Positions 21,878-34,265 of a stretch of DNA of 64,000 nucleotides are shown here, one piece after another. Each line of letters opens with the position of its first letter. The stretch's first letter is position 1. Below the pieces are notes generated by a model, which ran no database searches, was not told the DNA's origin, and saw only the letters and a program-made list of their open reading frames with translations. The translations under genes were made by a program, and so were the position numbers. The DNA is from Jacaranda mimosifolia. Lineage: Eukaryota > Streptophyta > Magnoliopsida > Lamiales > Bignoniaceae. Location of the stretch: the NCBI GenBank assembly GCA_018894105.1, contig CM032123.1, forward strand, positions 20,623,744 to 20,687,743, given 5' to 3'.

Positions 21878-24041
21878 TGTTGGAATAATGCCCAGCAAGC
21901 TAATTCGATTGGTATGTAAACTATTTTACTTGTGATACAATGTTGATTAAATGATATTGTTCTTAAATGGCCATCTTCATCTTATGCTCATATTACTTCA
22001 CTGGCATATGGTTGAAGCCTTTAGATCACATAAGACTACAGGACTTGGTCAGTTCACTTGGTAGTGATAATGGAATATGTCTTACATGGTCATGATCTTA
22101 AACATCTTAAGTCATAGATCTTAAGAGATAGGGCATCTAAGATTGGGATAAACTTGTACTAATGATGTATAAATTTAAGGGTTGGATGCTGCTCCATTCC
22201 ATGAGCAAACCATATGTGATATGGGTGTATGTTAGTGGGTGCTGGTTAGAGAACAAGGCACTGAAGACCCGTCCAAAGATCCCACTAGATAGTTGTAGTG
22301 CCAAGTCGGTAGTGGCTAGTTCTCCAGCTTATGTTAGTTCATATAATTAGTCCTTTGACTTGAGGATCCATTGTAACCTTGTGTTTAGGTCCTCATGCTT
22401 TGACTCCTCCCTAGCCACTTAGCGGGCGTTCCGATGGTGATTGGGCATGAGCTACTTAGATATGGAGGTTTATGAGATCCAAGATAGGATCCGACTCCTC
22501 GTTCTTGTGAAGGGCAAGTACATCTCCTATATGTTCTATGATGATTGATTCCAATGAGTCATTGACCAAAGCAAGTGTGACAATTTGGAAAAGAAGTTTT
22601 CCAAAGATGAGGTCACAAAAGGAATCGAACATTAAGAATAGATGCATAGAATTGAGGCTATTACGGAGCCGACAAATATCTTGCCCTAGGCCTCTTTCAT
22701 GGAGATAGGAGATGGAAGGACCCTATTTGCATGGTACGCATAAAGCTAGAATGGTTTACCATAAGCATTCATTCGGCCAATTGTTGGGTTCCATGGGCTT
22801 GAGGTTGGACATCGACCATGGAGATTGGGTACTCTTCAATTAATAGAGAATAATTGATATGAGTCGGTTAGTTTAGAAGGAGTTCTAAACTAACGTGAAT
22901 ATATGACATTCTAAAGTGACAATTATTGTGAGCCTATGTCCAATGAGCTGTAGAACCTAATGGGTCACACACAAAAGCCTATTGGAAATCCTAAATAATG
23001 AGGAGGAATTTTCTAAGTGTTAGAAAAATTCCAAGAGGACCAAAAATGTGAGGAAGAAATCTTGGTGCAATTTTTAGTCATTCGGTTTCATTAATTTAAT
23101 TGTTAAATTGATCTAATTAAATTAGTTGTTAATTTAATTTTGTACTACATGATTATCAATTGGTCAAGTCAAACTTAAAGAGATAAATTTGGAGACTTAA
23201 ATGTTAAGTTAATATTTAATTAAATTAAAGTGTTTAATTTAATTAAATGAAATAATGAGTTTTGGAGGGAAATTTAAAATTAACCTTGCAAGTTGGCATG
23301 CATAATTGGCAACCCCCCTTGAGGAAGTGTGATGCCACCTTGGCATCACACCATCCTCCCTCTATATATGAATATAGAGGGGGGCAGCCAACAAGAAGAA
23401 TCAATCACACTTTTTGCATCTAATTGTTAGATCCAAAATTCCCTCCAAAAATGATTCTCCCATGAGTTGAGGTTTCACTCTCTTCTTCCTTCCCTCTATT
23501 TTCAGCCTTCATCGAAGCTCTCTTCCTTCTTGATTTTTCCAGCTGAATTGAAAAGGAAAGGATAGTCCAAAAGGTAAGTGGACTTTGACATAAGAGGCAA
23601 GACGTATTAGGATTGCTTGCTTTGGTGATCCTCTATTGCAGCAGAAACTTTGAGGTCTTTGTTCAAGGTCTTGCCGAGGAATTCTGGTTGTGACTGGATG
23701 CTCCTATTTGAGTCAGCTTTCATTTGGTCCAAATTTGGTTGAATTTAGAGGTGATTTGCTAGATCAAACATTGATCATGCCTAGCTGCGCCAGTAGCAGT
23801 TTTCTCTCGGGAAAGGAAGCTCTTCTTCTACCTTTGGTTGGATTTTGCTCAAGAGGTAACAACCTAACCTTAATCCACTATATATGCATGACTTAAATCC
23901 TTGTGTTGGTGTAAGATAAGTTAGATATCAGTTTTTAATGCTCTAAATTGGATCCTTACACCTGTTTCATTAAGACTATGGGGAATTTGTAGGTATGTGT
24001 GAGCTAGTTTATTCAGTTTTATGCTAAAATATTTGGATACT
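21878..24041 (+). mobile_element. Copia LTR (+), A-like subfamily, after element B
   Basis: Starts TGTTGGAATAATGCCC at 21878 and runs to about 24041, about 2.16 kb. Its R/U5-side text (TCTAATTGTTAGATCC, TTTTCAGCCTTCATC, GTGATCCTCTATTGCAG) is closer to LTR A than to the 5' LTR of B. It begins with no polypurine tract in front. It may therefore be an independent insertion or a recombinant rather than B's own 3' LTR. The last 45 bp form one arm of a hairpin with the neighbouring - LTR. Confidence 0.8.
23327..23378 (+). promoter_or_regulatory. LTR inverted repeat plus TATA box (LTR at 21878)
   Basis: Perfect 11-bp inverted repeat GTGTGATGCCA / TGGCATCACAC (23327-23351, spacer CCT) followed by TCTATATATGAATATAG from 23361. 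Confidence 0.6.
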
Positions 24042-24106
24042 TGAAGGTATGTGTGGCACTAGGGTCCAAATATTTTAACATAAAACTCAATAAACTAGCC
24101 CACACA
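23996..24106. repeat. Long inverted repeat at a tail-to-tail LTR joint
   Basis: The 42-nt arm at 23996-24037 is the reverse complement of 24065-24106 with three mismatches. The spacer is 27 nt. It marks the meeting point of the + LTR (21878-24041) and the - LTR of C (from 24042), so two LTR ends of one subfamily abut in opposite directions. Confidence 0.85.
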
Positions 24107-26245
24107 ACACCCCCAGGATCAAGACATGCATGGAATTCAGATTTAGAAAGAGAAAAATACCTGGGTGATGATAGAAAATCGAAGAGCAAGAGAAAACTCT
24201 TGAAAACCGTCAAACTGTCTCTTCACCGGCGCAGTAGGATCACCACTGATTTTCCCTTGGAAGGGGTCCTCCATTTTTTCTGAAATTTTTATAGGAACTC
24301 CTCAACCCTTTGAAGATTCTTCAGTCCAAAATGCAGCCCAATCAGAACACCAGAGGTCCTCCCAGAACTAGCAAAACTAATTGCCAGAAAACTGCTCCAG
24401 CCAAGAGCAAAAGCAACCAAATTAGATTGCCTCTAATGTGAAAGTCCACACACCAAATATATGGCCTATTCTCTATAGAATGGCTGGAATATCTACAGAG
24501 AATGAGGGTAGGAAGGTTGGGAAGGAGGAGGAAGAGGAAGTTGGAGAGAATAATGGGATGCTAACAAATTAGATTCCCACTACACAAAATGTGGAGAGAA
24601 ATCACACTAGTCATGCACACACTTGCTCTCTCTCTCTCTCTCTTAGCTGGCCACACTCCTATATCTATATATAAGAGTGGTCCATGAACATCCGCAAGGA
24701 GATGATGCCAAGTGTCCTTGCCAAGGTGGCCACTAACTAGTACTTAGAGAATAAAAATATTAATTGAAGCACAAATTTCATCTTATGAAATGTCTTGCAA
24801 TTAAATTCCAATTCACATTAAATGAACCATTCACTTAATTATTCTACCAAAAATAATCCTCCAACTCAATTAAATTAAACACTTTAATTTAACCAATAAT
24901 AATTTGACTTAACTCTTAAGTCAAAAAATGCTTAACTATTTAAGCTAGTCAAAGTCAATTTAACCCTTAAATTGATCTTGACCAATTGATAGTCATGTGA
25001 CATCAATTAATTAACCCTTAATTAATTGATCTTAATTTAACTCTTAAATTAATTTGAACAATTTAACATTTAAATTGATCAAGTCAAAATGACTACAATT
25101 TTGCCTCTTCCAAAATGGTTATGAATTTTCTAACTCTTAGAAAACTCTACTTCCTTCAATTGACCATGTCATTCGCTTTTGTGTGTGACCCATTAGGTTC
25201 TACCATTCATTGGACATGGGCTCACAACGCCTTGTGACTTTTGGAATATCAAATATTCACATTAGTTTAAACTCCTTTAAACTAAGCGACTCAATTCAAT
25301 TAATCTCATTAATTGAAGAGTACCCAATCTCCATGGTCGATGTCCAACCTCAAGCCCATAGAGCCCAACTAATTGGCCGAAATGAGTGCTCTTGAAGAAC
25401 CATTCTGGCATTATGCATACCATGCAAATACAGTCCTTCCGTCTCCTATCTCCCGAAAGAGGCCTAGGGCAAGATATTAGCCGGCTCCCTAATAGCCTCG
25501 ATAATATGTTTCTATTCTTAATGTTCAATTCCCTTTGTGACCTCATCTTTGGAAATCCCTTTCCAAATTGTCACATCACCTTGCATAAGGATTTCTTGGA
25601 ATCGATCATTATAGACCACATAAGAGATGTACTCGCCCTTCACATAGACGAGGAGTCGGATTCCATCTTGGATCTCACAAACCTCCATGCCAAGTAGCTC
25701 ATACCCAATCTCAACTTGGAAGACCCGCTAAGTGATCAAGGAAGAGTCAAAGCATAAGGACCGGACACAAGGTTACCATGGATCCTCAAGTCAAAGGACT
25801 AATGATATGCACTAGCGTAAGCAGGAGAACTTGCCACTTGGGCTATCTAGTGGGTTCTCCAGGCGGGTCTTCAGTGCTTTGTTCCTAACAAGCACCCAGT
25901 AACATGCACCCGTATCTCATACAGCTGCTCATGGAACGGAACAATATCAAACTCTTGGATTATGCATCATTAGTCCAAGTCTATCCGGATCTTAGATGCC
26001 CTTGTTCTCTTAAGATCCTATGACTTGGAAGGTTTAAGATCACAACCATGTGAGACTTATCCATGGTCACCAAACCAAGTCCCATAGTCTTGTGAGATCT
26101 AAGGGCTTCATCCAAATGCCAGTGAAGTAAATGAAGAGCATATGATGAAGATGGCCGTATGATGAATATCATTCAATCAAGATTGTCTTACAATGAAATA
26201 GTTTACAAGGCCAATCTAATTGGCTTGCTAGTAACTATTCCAACA
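24042..26245 (-). mobile_element. 3' LTR of copia element C (- strand)
   Basis: Starts with TGAAGGTATGTGTGGCAC (reverse complement of the LTR end) and ends TATTCCAACA at 26245, the reversed LTR start, directly against the polypurine tract ATCTCCCACTTGCCCTA. Length is about 2.2 kb. It contains a CT microsatellite near 24628-24642, a TATA region at about 24658-24674 and the AT palindrome near 24870. Confidence 0.9.
24658..24722 (-). promoter_or_regulatory. LTR TATA box and decayed inverted repeat (element C, 3' LTR)
   Basis: On the - strand CTTATATATAGATATAGG is the TATA region (24658-24674). Upstream on that strand (about 24698-24722) the GATGCCA inverted repeat is only partly recognisable. 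Confidence 0.4.
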
Positions 26246-28280
26246 ATCTCCCACTTGCCCTAAAGCTAATGCCCCATGGCCTTGAGACCCATATTCTCAA
26301 GATGTCCTTTAAAGACCTTTTGCGATAGGGGTTTTGTCAGTGGATCTGTTATATTATCTTTTGAGGCAACTCTCTCCACTCGAATATTGCCTCTATAAAT
26401 GATCTCCCGGATCAAATGATATCACCTCAAAATGTGCTTGGATCGCTAATGAGATCTTGGCTCTTTAGCTTGCATTACCGCCCTGTTGTTGTCGCATAAG
26501 ACAACAACTGGCTCAACAATGCTAGGCACCACATTCAACTCTTGAATGAAGTTTTTCATCCAAACAACCCCATTTGCAGCTTCCAAAGCTACAATATACT
26601 CTGCTTTAGTGGTTGAGTCAGCCGTGGTGTCTTGTTTGGAACTCTTCCAACTCACCGCGCCGCCATTAAGGCAAAATATAAATCCAAAAGTGGATTTGAG
26701 GTCATCTACATCGGATTGGAAACTTGAATCCGAAAACCTTTCTAGTTTCAATTCTCCATTGCTGTGTACCAAGAGCAAATCCTTAGTTCTTCTCAAGTAC
26801 TTAAGGATTGCTTTTATGGCTATCCAGTGACTCTCACCAGGATTGGATTGGAACCTACTCGTAACACTTAGCGAGTGTGCCACATCCGGTCTAGTACATT
26901 GCACTGCATACATTATGCTTCCTATGGTAGAGGCATAAGGTATGTGGGACATTCTTCACTTCTCTTCCTCAGTCTTGGGGGTCATAGACTTTGAGAGACG
27001 AATGCCATGTCCCATGGGAAGGAATCCCCTATTGGATTCTTCCATACTAAACCTCTTTAGTATCTTGTCAATGTACGGGCTTTGGGAAAGCCCCAGCATT
27101 CTCTTCAATCTATCTCTATAGATACGTATTCCCAATACGTAGGATGCTTCTCCCAAATCCTTCATGGAGAATTGTGTAGATAACCATGCTTTAGTACACT
27201 CTAACATTCCTACCTTATTCCTAATGAGAAGGATGTCATCGGCATAAAACACAATAAACTGTACTGAACTCTCACTAGATTTCTTGTACACACAAGGTTC
27301 ATACATATTTTTGACAAAGCCAAATGATTTGACCGTTTTGTCAAAAAATATGTTCCAACTTCGGGACGCATGTTTTAACCCATAAATGGATTTTTAGAGT
27401 TTGTAAACCTTTTGTTCACTCCCTTTGGATGTAAAACCTTGTGGTTGCTCCATGTAAATTTCTTCTTCAATGTCACCATTGGCGAAAGCAGTTTTAACAT
27501 CCATTTGACATATCTCATAGTCATAATATGTGGCTATGGCATGTAAGATCTGAATGTAATTTGGCATAGCAACCAGTGAAAATGTTTCCTCAAAATCGAT
27601 ATCGGATCTTTGAGTGTAACCTTTTGCCACTAGCCTGCCTTAAAAGTCACCGGTTTTCCATCTACTCCAAGCTTTCGCTTATAGATCCACTTGCAATCAA
27701 CGAGAACTATTCCCTCTAGTGGATCTACCAAAGTCCATACTTTGTTTGAGTACATGGAGTCCATTTTGGATCTCATGGCTTCTAGCCAACATCCCGAATC
27801 TATGTCCAACACAGCTTCCTCATAGGTCTTTGGATCGCTATCTAATTGACCCATCTCATGAAGGAATCCGAACCTTTCGGGTTGCTTCTTGATCTAGACA
27901 AACCTTCTTAGAGGGTGTGTACAAGGTTCTAATTTCGTATTTGTTTCCACTGCTTGTGGGATTTCTTGATCATCTTGAACTTCATCGAGTTCAATGGCAA
28001 CGCCATTCTATCTAATAGAAATTCCTTTTCCAAAAAGTGGGCGTTCCTTGAAACAAACACCTTTTGTTTCGAGGGATTGTAAAAGTAATAACCCATAGAC
28101 TCTCTTGGGTATCCCACAAACTTGCACAAGGTGGATCTACTATCCAACTTATCTCCCACTGTTCATCTCACGTAGGCGGGAGATCCCAAAACTTGCAAAT
28201 AATGGTAAGAGGGTGCTTGGCGATGCCATATCTCATATGGTGTCTTTGGCACAGACTTTGAAGGTACTACATTTAGTAGC
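26246..28280 (-). pseudogene. Ty1/copia integrase tail-RT-RNase H remnant, element C
   Basis: On the - strand, from high to low coordinates. Integrase C-terminal part at about 28280-27960 (KLDSRSTLCKFVGYPRESMGYYFYNPSKQ). RT at about 27850-26960, with MRSKMDSMYSNKVWTLVDP, intact CKWIYKRKLGVDG, CQMDVKTAFANGDIEEE and YADD near 27240. RNase H at 26950-26450, with MSHIPYASTIGSIMYAVQCTRPD, DSTTKAEYIVA and VVLCDNNRAVMQAKEP. The purine tract is 26246-26262. Frames are longer and less damaged than in 0, A, B or D. The integrase breaks at about 28280, where leader sequence begins: gag, protease and most of integrase are deleted. Confidence 0.9.
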
Positions 28281-28777
28281 CTCGTGACTGGATGTATATC
28301 CATGAGCAATCCAAAGGTAAGCAACTTTTGCAAATTGCATCTCATGTAATTCTTGATATATTTTGCCTCACCATTTCATGTAGATCCCCTGATGGACGAC
28401 ATCTACATTAATCAGTGTTAAGTCAAACCTACCAATTAATCTTCGATTCAAGATGGGCACCAAAGCATCCCCTGTGACTGGATGTATAATGTGTGGGCAT
28501 TCCCAAGTCAAAGGTGCATCTCATGCAAAATGTATGCTCATAGCTTTCCACCTAAGCATGACCCCTGTGACCGGACGTATATCATACAAAGGTGGTAGCA
28601 TCGTTATGCCATATACCATTAGTAGAAGGCTTGAATTAATTAAAACTCTTTTAATTTGTATCTATAAGCATCATCATCCAAACACTCCAATCCATGGCTT
28701 GGATCAGGTATTTTGTGATATTGATCAATTTATCACATGAATCAATCAAACAATAATCCAAAACACAGCATGAAAAG
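28281..28777 (-). other. Shortened leader of element C
   Basis: Only about 500 bp of leader remain. The part next to the primer site (about 28777-28670) jumps at about 28660 to the cassette region, removing about 1.3 kb found in A. Four cassettes in C's own version (ATACATCCAGTCACAGGGG type) lie at 28281-28300, 28386-28400, 28469-28488 and 28562-28580. The junction with integrase falls right at the outermost cassette. Confidence 0.75.
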
Positions 28778-28789
28778 GCTCTGATACCA
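28778..28789 (-). promoter_or_regulatory. Primer binding site (initiator Met tRNA), element C
   Basis: GCTCTGATACCA is the exact reverse complement of TGGTATCAGAGC, two bases from the LTR edge at 28792. Confidence 0.9.
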
Positions 28790-28791
28790 CT

Positions 28792-31028
28792 TGAAGACTA
28801 GAGTAGCATTAGGATCCATAAATCAAAATTTCATAAGCTTGAAATTAACTAAGCCAATCGAGCTCCCAGGGATCTAGTCGTGCCATAGATCTGGATTAGG
28901 ATGAAGAATTACCTCTTGTAGCTCAAAATCAAGGAGAATATCAACTATCTCTCACGAGTCCAAAAACTATCAAGATCTGGCATAGCAGAAGGATGACAAC
29001 AATTGTCCAAGCTAGACTGCTCCAAAAATCACAAAATAAAATCTGCAACACCTCCACACATGGGGGAAGATACTGTGAAAAATTAAACCAAAAGGCCTTC
29101 TGGATCACTCCAGAAAAATTCGCCAATCGGAAGCTACTGCAGGTGGATCTCCAAAACTAAGCAAGTAAAGTGCCTTGCCTCTATTGATATGACCCACACA
29201 CCAAACAATCTTCAAATTTCCCCTCACTAGAAGATGGGGTTAGAGAAGAGAAAATGAGGTAGAGGAGGCTGATTTTCAGGTTGTGAAGAAGAATGAATTC
29301 AAAGCTTCAACTCATGATGCAATGTATGGAGAGAAAGATTTTGGAGGGAATGAAATAATCTAATTCTCACACTTTTCAGCCAGCAATTTCTAATTTAGCA
29401 TGCTCTCTATATCTATATAAAGAAGGTGTGATGCTAGTTGGTATCACACCTTCCTCAAGGTGACCGCCCAAGTGGAATGCCAAGTTGGCAAAATTCAAAT
29501 TCAACTCTTACTTGAATTTCAAGTGCATTTCAATTTCATTTGGAATCTTATTCCAAATTAAATAAGATGCTAATTTAAATGAACACTTCATTTAAATTTT
29601 CCCTCCAAAAAGTATTCTTCCCATTAATTAAATTAAACACTTTAATTTAATTAATCAACCTTTAATTTAACTCTTAAATCAGACAAGCTTAACTCTTAAG
29701 CTTAAATTAGTCAACTCAACATTTTAAGTCAACTTGTCTAATTGATGGTCAACATGGTACCAAATAATTAAATCCTTAATTATTGGTCTAATTTAACTCT
29801 TAAATTAGTCAATTAATTTAACACTCAAATTAATCAAATCAAAATTGACCGTTGGATTGGACCTTTGAAAAATTGGTCACCCAAGGGTGATTTTTCCAAC
29901 ACTTGGAAAATTGCTCTACAAATTTTGGAAGCTATTTGGCTTTTGTGTGTGACCCAATAGGTTCTACCATTCATTGGACATGGGCTCTCAACTCTTTCTA
30001 ACATTTGAATATCTCATATTCATTTTAGTTTAAAACTTATTTTAAACTAATCGACTTAATTCAATTAATCTCATTAATTAAAGAGTACCCAATCTCCATG
30101 GTCGATGTCCACTCTCAAGCCCATGGAGCCCAACTAATTGGTCGAAATGAATATTCTGGAGAACCATCATAGCTCTATGCATACCGTGCAAATACAGTCC
30201 TTCCGTCTCCTATCTCCCAAAAAAGGCCTAGGGCAAGATATTTGTTGGCTCCCTAATAGCCTCGATACTATGTCTCTATTCTCAATGTTCGATTCCCTTG
30301 TGTGACCTCACCTTTGGAAAACTCTTTTTCCAAATTTTCACACCAACTTGCGCAAGGATTTCTTGGAATCAATCATTATAGAACACATAGGAAATGCAGT
30401 CGCCCTTCACAAAAGCAAAGAGTCGGATTCCTTCTTGGATCTCACAAACCTCCATGTCAAGTAGCTCATGCCCAACCTCAACCCGAAAGACCTGCTAAGT
30501 GGTCAAGGAAGAGTAAAAGCATGAGGACCGAACGCAAGGTTACCATGGATCCTTAGGTCAGAGGACTAATAATATGCATTAGCGTAAGCGGGAGAATTGA
30601 TCACTACCGACTTGCCACTACAGGTATCTAGTGGATTCTCCGGAGGGTCTTCAGTGCCTTGTTTTCTAACAAGCACCCACTGACATGAACTCGTATCTCA
30701 TACAGGTTGCTCATGGAATGGAGCAATATCAAACTCTTGGATTTATGCATCGTTAGTGCAAGTCTATCCGGATCTCAGATGCCCCGTCTCGTAAGATCCT
30801 CTGACTTGGAAGATTTAAGATCACGATCGTGTAGGACTTATTCCATAGTCATCAAACCAACTCCTGTAGTCATGTGTGATCTAAGGGCTTCATCGGAATG
30901 CAAATGAAGTAATATGAAGCATAAGATGAAGGTGGCCATATGAAGAATATCATTCGATCAAGATTGTTTTACAAGGAAATAGCTTTTACAAGGCTAATCT
31001 GGTTGGCTTGCCGGGCACTATTCCAACA
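28792..31028 (-). mobile_element. Copia LTR shared by elements C (5' LTR) and D (3' LTR)
   Basis: 2237 bp from TGAAGACTAGAGTAGCATT to TATTCCAACA. C's primer site lies on the left side and a polypurine tract (ATCTCCTACTTGCCCTA, 31029-31045) with D's RNase H on the right. One LTR thus serves two internal regions, as expected after unequal recombination between copies. No target duplication links 24042 and 31028. Confidence 0.88.
29405..29450 (-). promoter_or_regulatory. LTR TATA box and inverted repeat (C/D shared LTR)
   Basis: GGTGTGATGCTAGTTGGTAT then CACACC (29425-29450) is the inverted repeat with one decayed pair. CTCTATATCTATATAAAG at 29405-29421 is the TATA region when read on the - strand. 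Confidence 0.6.
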
Positions 31029-33715
31029 ATCTCCTACTTGCCCTAAAGCGAATGCCCCATGGCCTTGAGACCCATCTTCTCAAGATGTTCTTCAAAAACC
31101 TTTTGCTATTAGGGGTTTAGACAGTGGTTCTGCTAAATTCTCTTTTAAGGCAACTTTGTCCACTCAGTTGTCACCTCTATCAATTTGATATCATATATCA
31201 AATGATAATGCATTTACTATGTTTGGATCACTAATGAGATCTTGGTTCAAGTCCAAAAAGTATCTTCCAAAGACAAATGTGGGCTCATTCACGCTAGGCA
31301 CTACATCTAACTCTTGGATGAAGTTTTTATCCAAACACGTTTCTCTTGTAGTTTCCAAAACCAAAAATTATTTCACCTCAGTGGTTGTCTCGGCCGTGGT
31401 ATCTTGTTGAAACTCTTCAAACTCACCACGCCGCAATTGAGGAAAATATTAATCCAGAAGTGGATTTGAGGTCATCTACATCAAATTGGAAATTTGAATC
31501 CAAAAACCCCTCCAGTTTCAATTCTCCATTGCCGTATACTAAAAACAAGTCCTTAGTCCTTCTCAAGTACTCAATGATTGCTTTAATGGCTATCCAGTGA
31601 CTCTCACTGGGATTGGATTGGAACCTACTCGTAACTCTTAGTGAGTGTGCCATATCCAGTCTTGTACATTGATCTGCATACATTATGCTCTCAATATGGG
31701 GAGGCATAAGGTATGTGGAACATACTTTGTCTCTCGTTGTCCATCTTGGGGGGCCATAGACTTGGAGAGGCGAATGCCATGTCCCATGGGAAGAAATCCC
31801 TTCTTGGATTCTTCTATACTAAACCTCTTTAATATCTTGTCAATGTATGGGGTTTGGGATAGTCCCAACATCCTCACAGATCCATCTCTATAAATACGTA
31901 TTCCCAATACGTAGGATGCTTCTCCCAAATCCTTCATAGAGAATTATGTAGATAACCATGCTTTAGTACACTATAACATTCCTACCTCATTCCCAATGAG
32001 AAGGATGTCGTCAACATAAAGCACAATAAACTGTATTGAACTCCCACTAGCCTTCTTGTACACACATGGTTCATACATATTTTTGACAAAGCCGAATGAT
32101 TTGACCGTTTTGTCAAAACGTACGTTCCAACTTCGGGATATTTTGTTTGAGTCCACAAATGGATCTCTAGAGTTAGCAAACCTTTTGCTCACTCCACTTA
32201 GATGTAAAATCTTGTGGTTGCTCTATATATATTTCTTCTTCAATGCCACAATTGAAGAAAACGGTTCTCATATCTATTTGTCATATCTCCTAGTCATAAT
32301 ATACGGCTATGGCAAGAAGAATCCGATGGACTTAGGCATTGCAACTTGTGAAAAGGTCTCCTCAAAATAGATACCGGGTCTTAGAGTGTAACCCTTTGCC
32401 ACCAATCATGCCTTAAAAGTGACCACTTCTCCATCTATTCCAAGCTTTCACTTATATATCTACTAGCGACCAATGGGAACTATTCCCTTTGGTAGATCTA
32501 CCAAAGTCCATACTTTGTTTGAGTACACGGAGTCCATTTCGGATCTCATGGCTTCAAGCCAACATCCCGGATCTATGTCCGATATAGCTCGCTCATAGGT
32601 CTTCGGATCACTATCCGATGGCCCGTTTCATGAAGGAATCTGAATTTTTCAAGTTGCTTCTTGATTCAGTTAGACCTTCTTAGAGGTTGTGTTAAAGGCT
32701 CTTTGATATATTTATTTGTTTCTACCGCTTGTGGAATTTTATGATCATCTTGAACTTCAACAAGTTCAACAACTATGCCTTTTTCTATCTTATAGAAATT
32801 GCTTTTCTAAAAAAGTGGCGTTCCTCGAAACAAAAGAAACAAACACCTTTTGTTTCGAGGGATCATGGAAGTAATAACCCATAGACTCTCTTGGGTATCC
32901 CACAAAACTTACACAAGGTGGATCTACTATCCAACTTATCTCCCACTATTCATCTCACGTACACGCGAGATCCCCAAACCTTAATGTATTGGTAAGAAGG
33001 TGCTTTGCCATGCCATATCTCATATGGTGTTTTGGCACCGACTTTGAAGGTACTACACTTAGTAAATTCGCCGTCATCTATAAGGAGTATCCTCTAAAGG
33101 ATACAAGCATATTGAAGAAGCTCAACATGGAACGTACCATGTCCAATAAGGTACAATTTCTCCTCTTGGCTATTTCATTTGACTTGGGGTGTGTCGGGTG
33201 GAGTCCATTGAGAGAGAATCCCATTCTCTTTTAGATAATCCAAGAATTCAATGCTTAAGTATTCTCCTCCTCGATCTTATTAAAGAGCTTTAAAACTTTG
33301 ACCTAATTGCTTTTCCACTTCACTCTTATACACTTTGAAATTTTCAAAGGCATTGGACTTGTTCTTCATAAAAAACACATGTCCAAACCGTCATCGGTGA
33401 AGGTGATGAAGTAGGAATAGCCTCTTCTCCCACTAACTCTTAGTGGTCCACAAACATCCATATGGATCAAATCCAAAAGACTTGTGGAGCGCTTCGTTTG
33501 TCTTACAAGAGGAGCTTTGGTCATTTTTCCCTTTAAAAAGATTCACAAGTGAGAAGATCCTCAATGCCACTAACACTTAGCGCTTTGAGAGCTTCTAACT
33601 TGCTCATCCTATTCTTAGAGATATGACCAAGTCTTCCGTGCCAAAGAATGGCATATTCTTGGATATCTAATTTCCTTACTTTCTTGAAAGTGCATTAGTG
33701 ATAGTTGAGAATCTA
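31029..33715 (-). pseudogene. Ty1/copia integrase-RT-RNase H remnant, element D
   Basis: Purine tract 31029-31045. RNase H at about 31100-31760, with SLRVTSRFQSNPSESHWIAIKAI. RT at about 31760-32640, with KDLGEASYVLGIRIYRD, LYVDDILLIGNEVGML (YVDD near 32010) and FANSRDPFVDSNK. Integrase at about 32640-33690, ending in the zinc region. Trp of CKWIY is TAG here rather than the TGA of 0, A and B. At about 33716 it breaks into LTR sequence at a shared CCAATA, so gag, protease and leader are lost. Confidence 0.87.
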
Positions 33716-34265
33716 ATATGATCCAATAGATTCTACCATTCATTGGACACGGTTTCACAGCTCCTTGTGACATTTGAATATCACATATTCATTTTAGTTT
33801 AAACTCTTTTAAGCTAATCAACTTAATTCAACTAATCTCCATTAATTGAAGAGTACCCAATCTCCATGGTCGATGTCCAACCTCAATCCCATGGAGCCTA
33901 ACTAATTGGCCGAAATGAATACTTTTGAAGAACCATTCTAGCTCTATGCGTACCATGCAAAAATAGTCCTTCCGTCTCCTATCTCCCAAAAGAGGCCTAG
34001 GGTAAGATATTTGCCGGCTCCCTAATAGCCTCGATACAATATCTCTATTCTTAATGTTTGATTCCATTGTGTGACCTCACTTTTGGAAAAATCCTTTTCC
34101 AAATTGTCACACCACCTTGCGCAAGGATTTGTTGGAATCGATCATTTTAAAACACATAGTAGATTCACTTGTCCTTCACAAAAGCGAAGAGTTGGATTCC
34201 ATCTTGGATCTCACAAACCTCCATGCCAAGTAGCTCATACGCAACCTCAACCTAAAAGACCCGCT
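33716..34265 (-). mobile_element. Copia LTR fragment (-), first part of chimeric LTR
   Basis: Begins inside the LTR at CCAATAGATTCTACCATTC, joined to the D integrase, and runs to ACCCGCTAA at about 34265. Both true LTR ends are missing. It is followed by a 16-bp patch and then by a second, overlapping piece of a different LTR subfamily. Confidence 0.8.

Noticed and set aside
24628..24642. CT microsatellite as a regulatory GAGA site
   Set aside because: A short simple run in one LTR copy only, absent at the same place in most others.
28778..28789. tRNA gene or fragment
   Set aside because: The 12-bp match to the initiator Met tRNA end is a primer binding site next to an LTR; there is no tRNA body.
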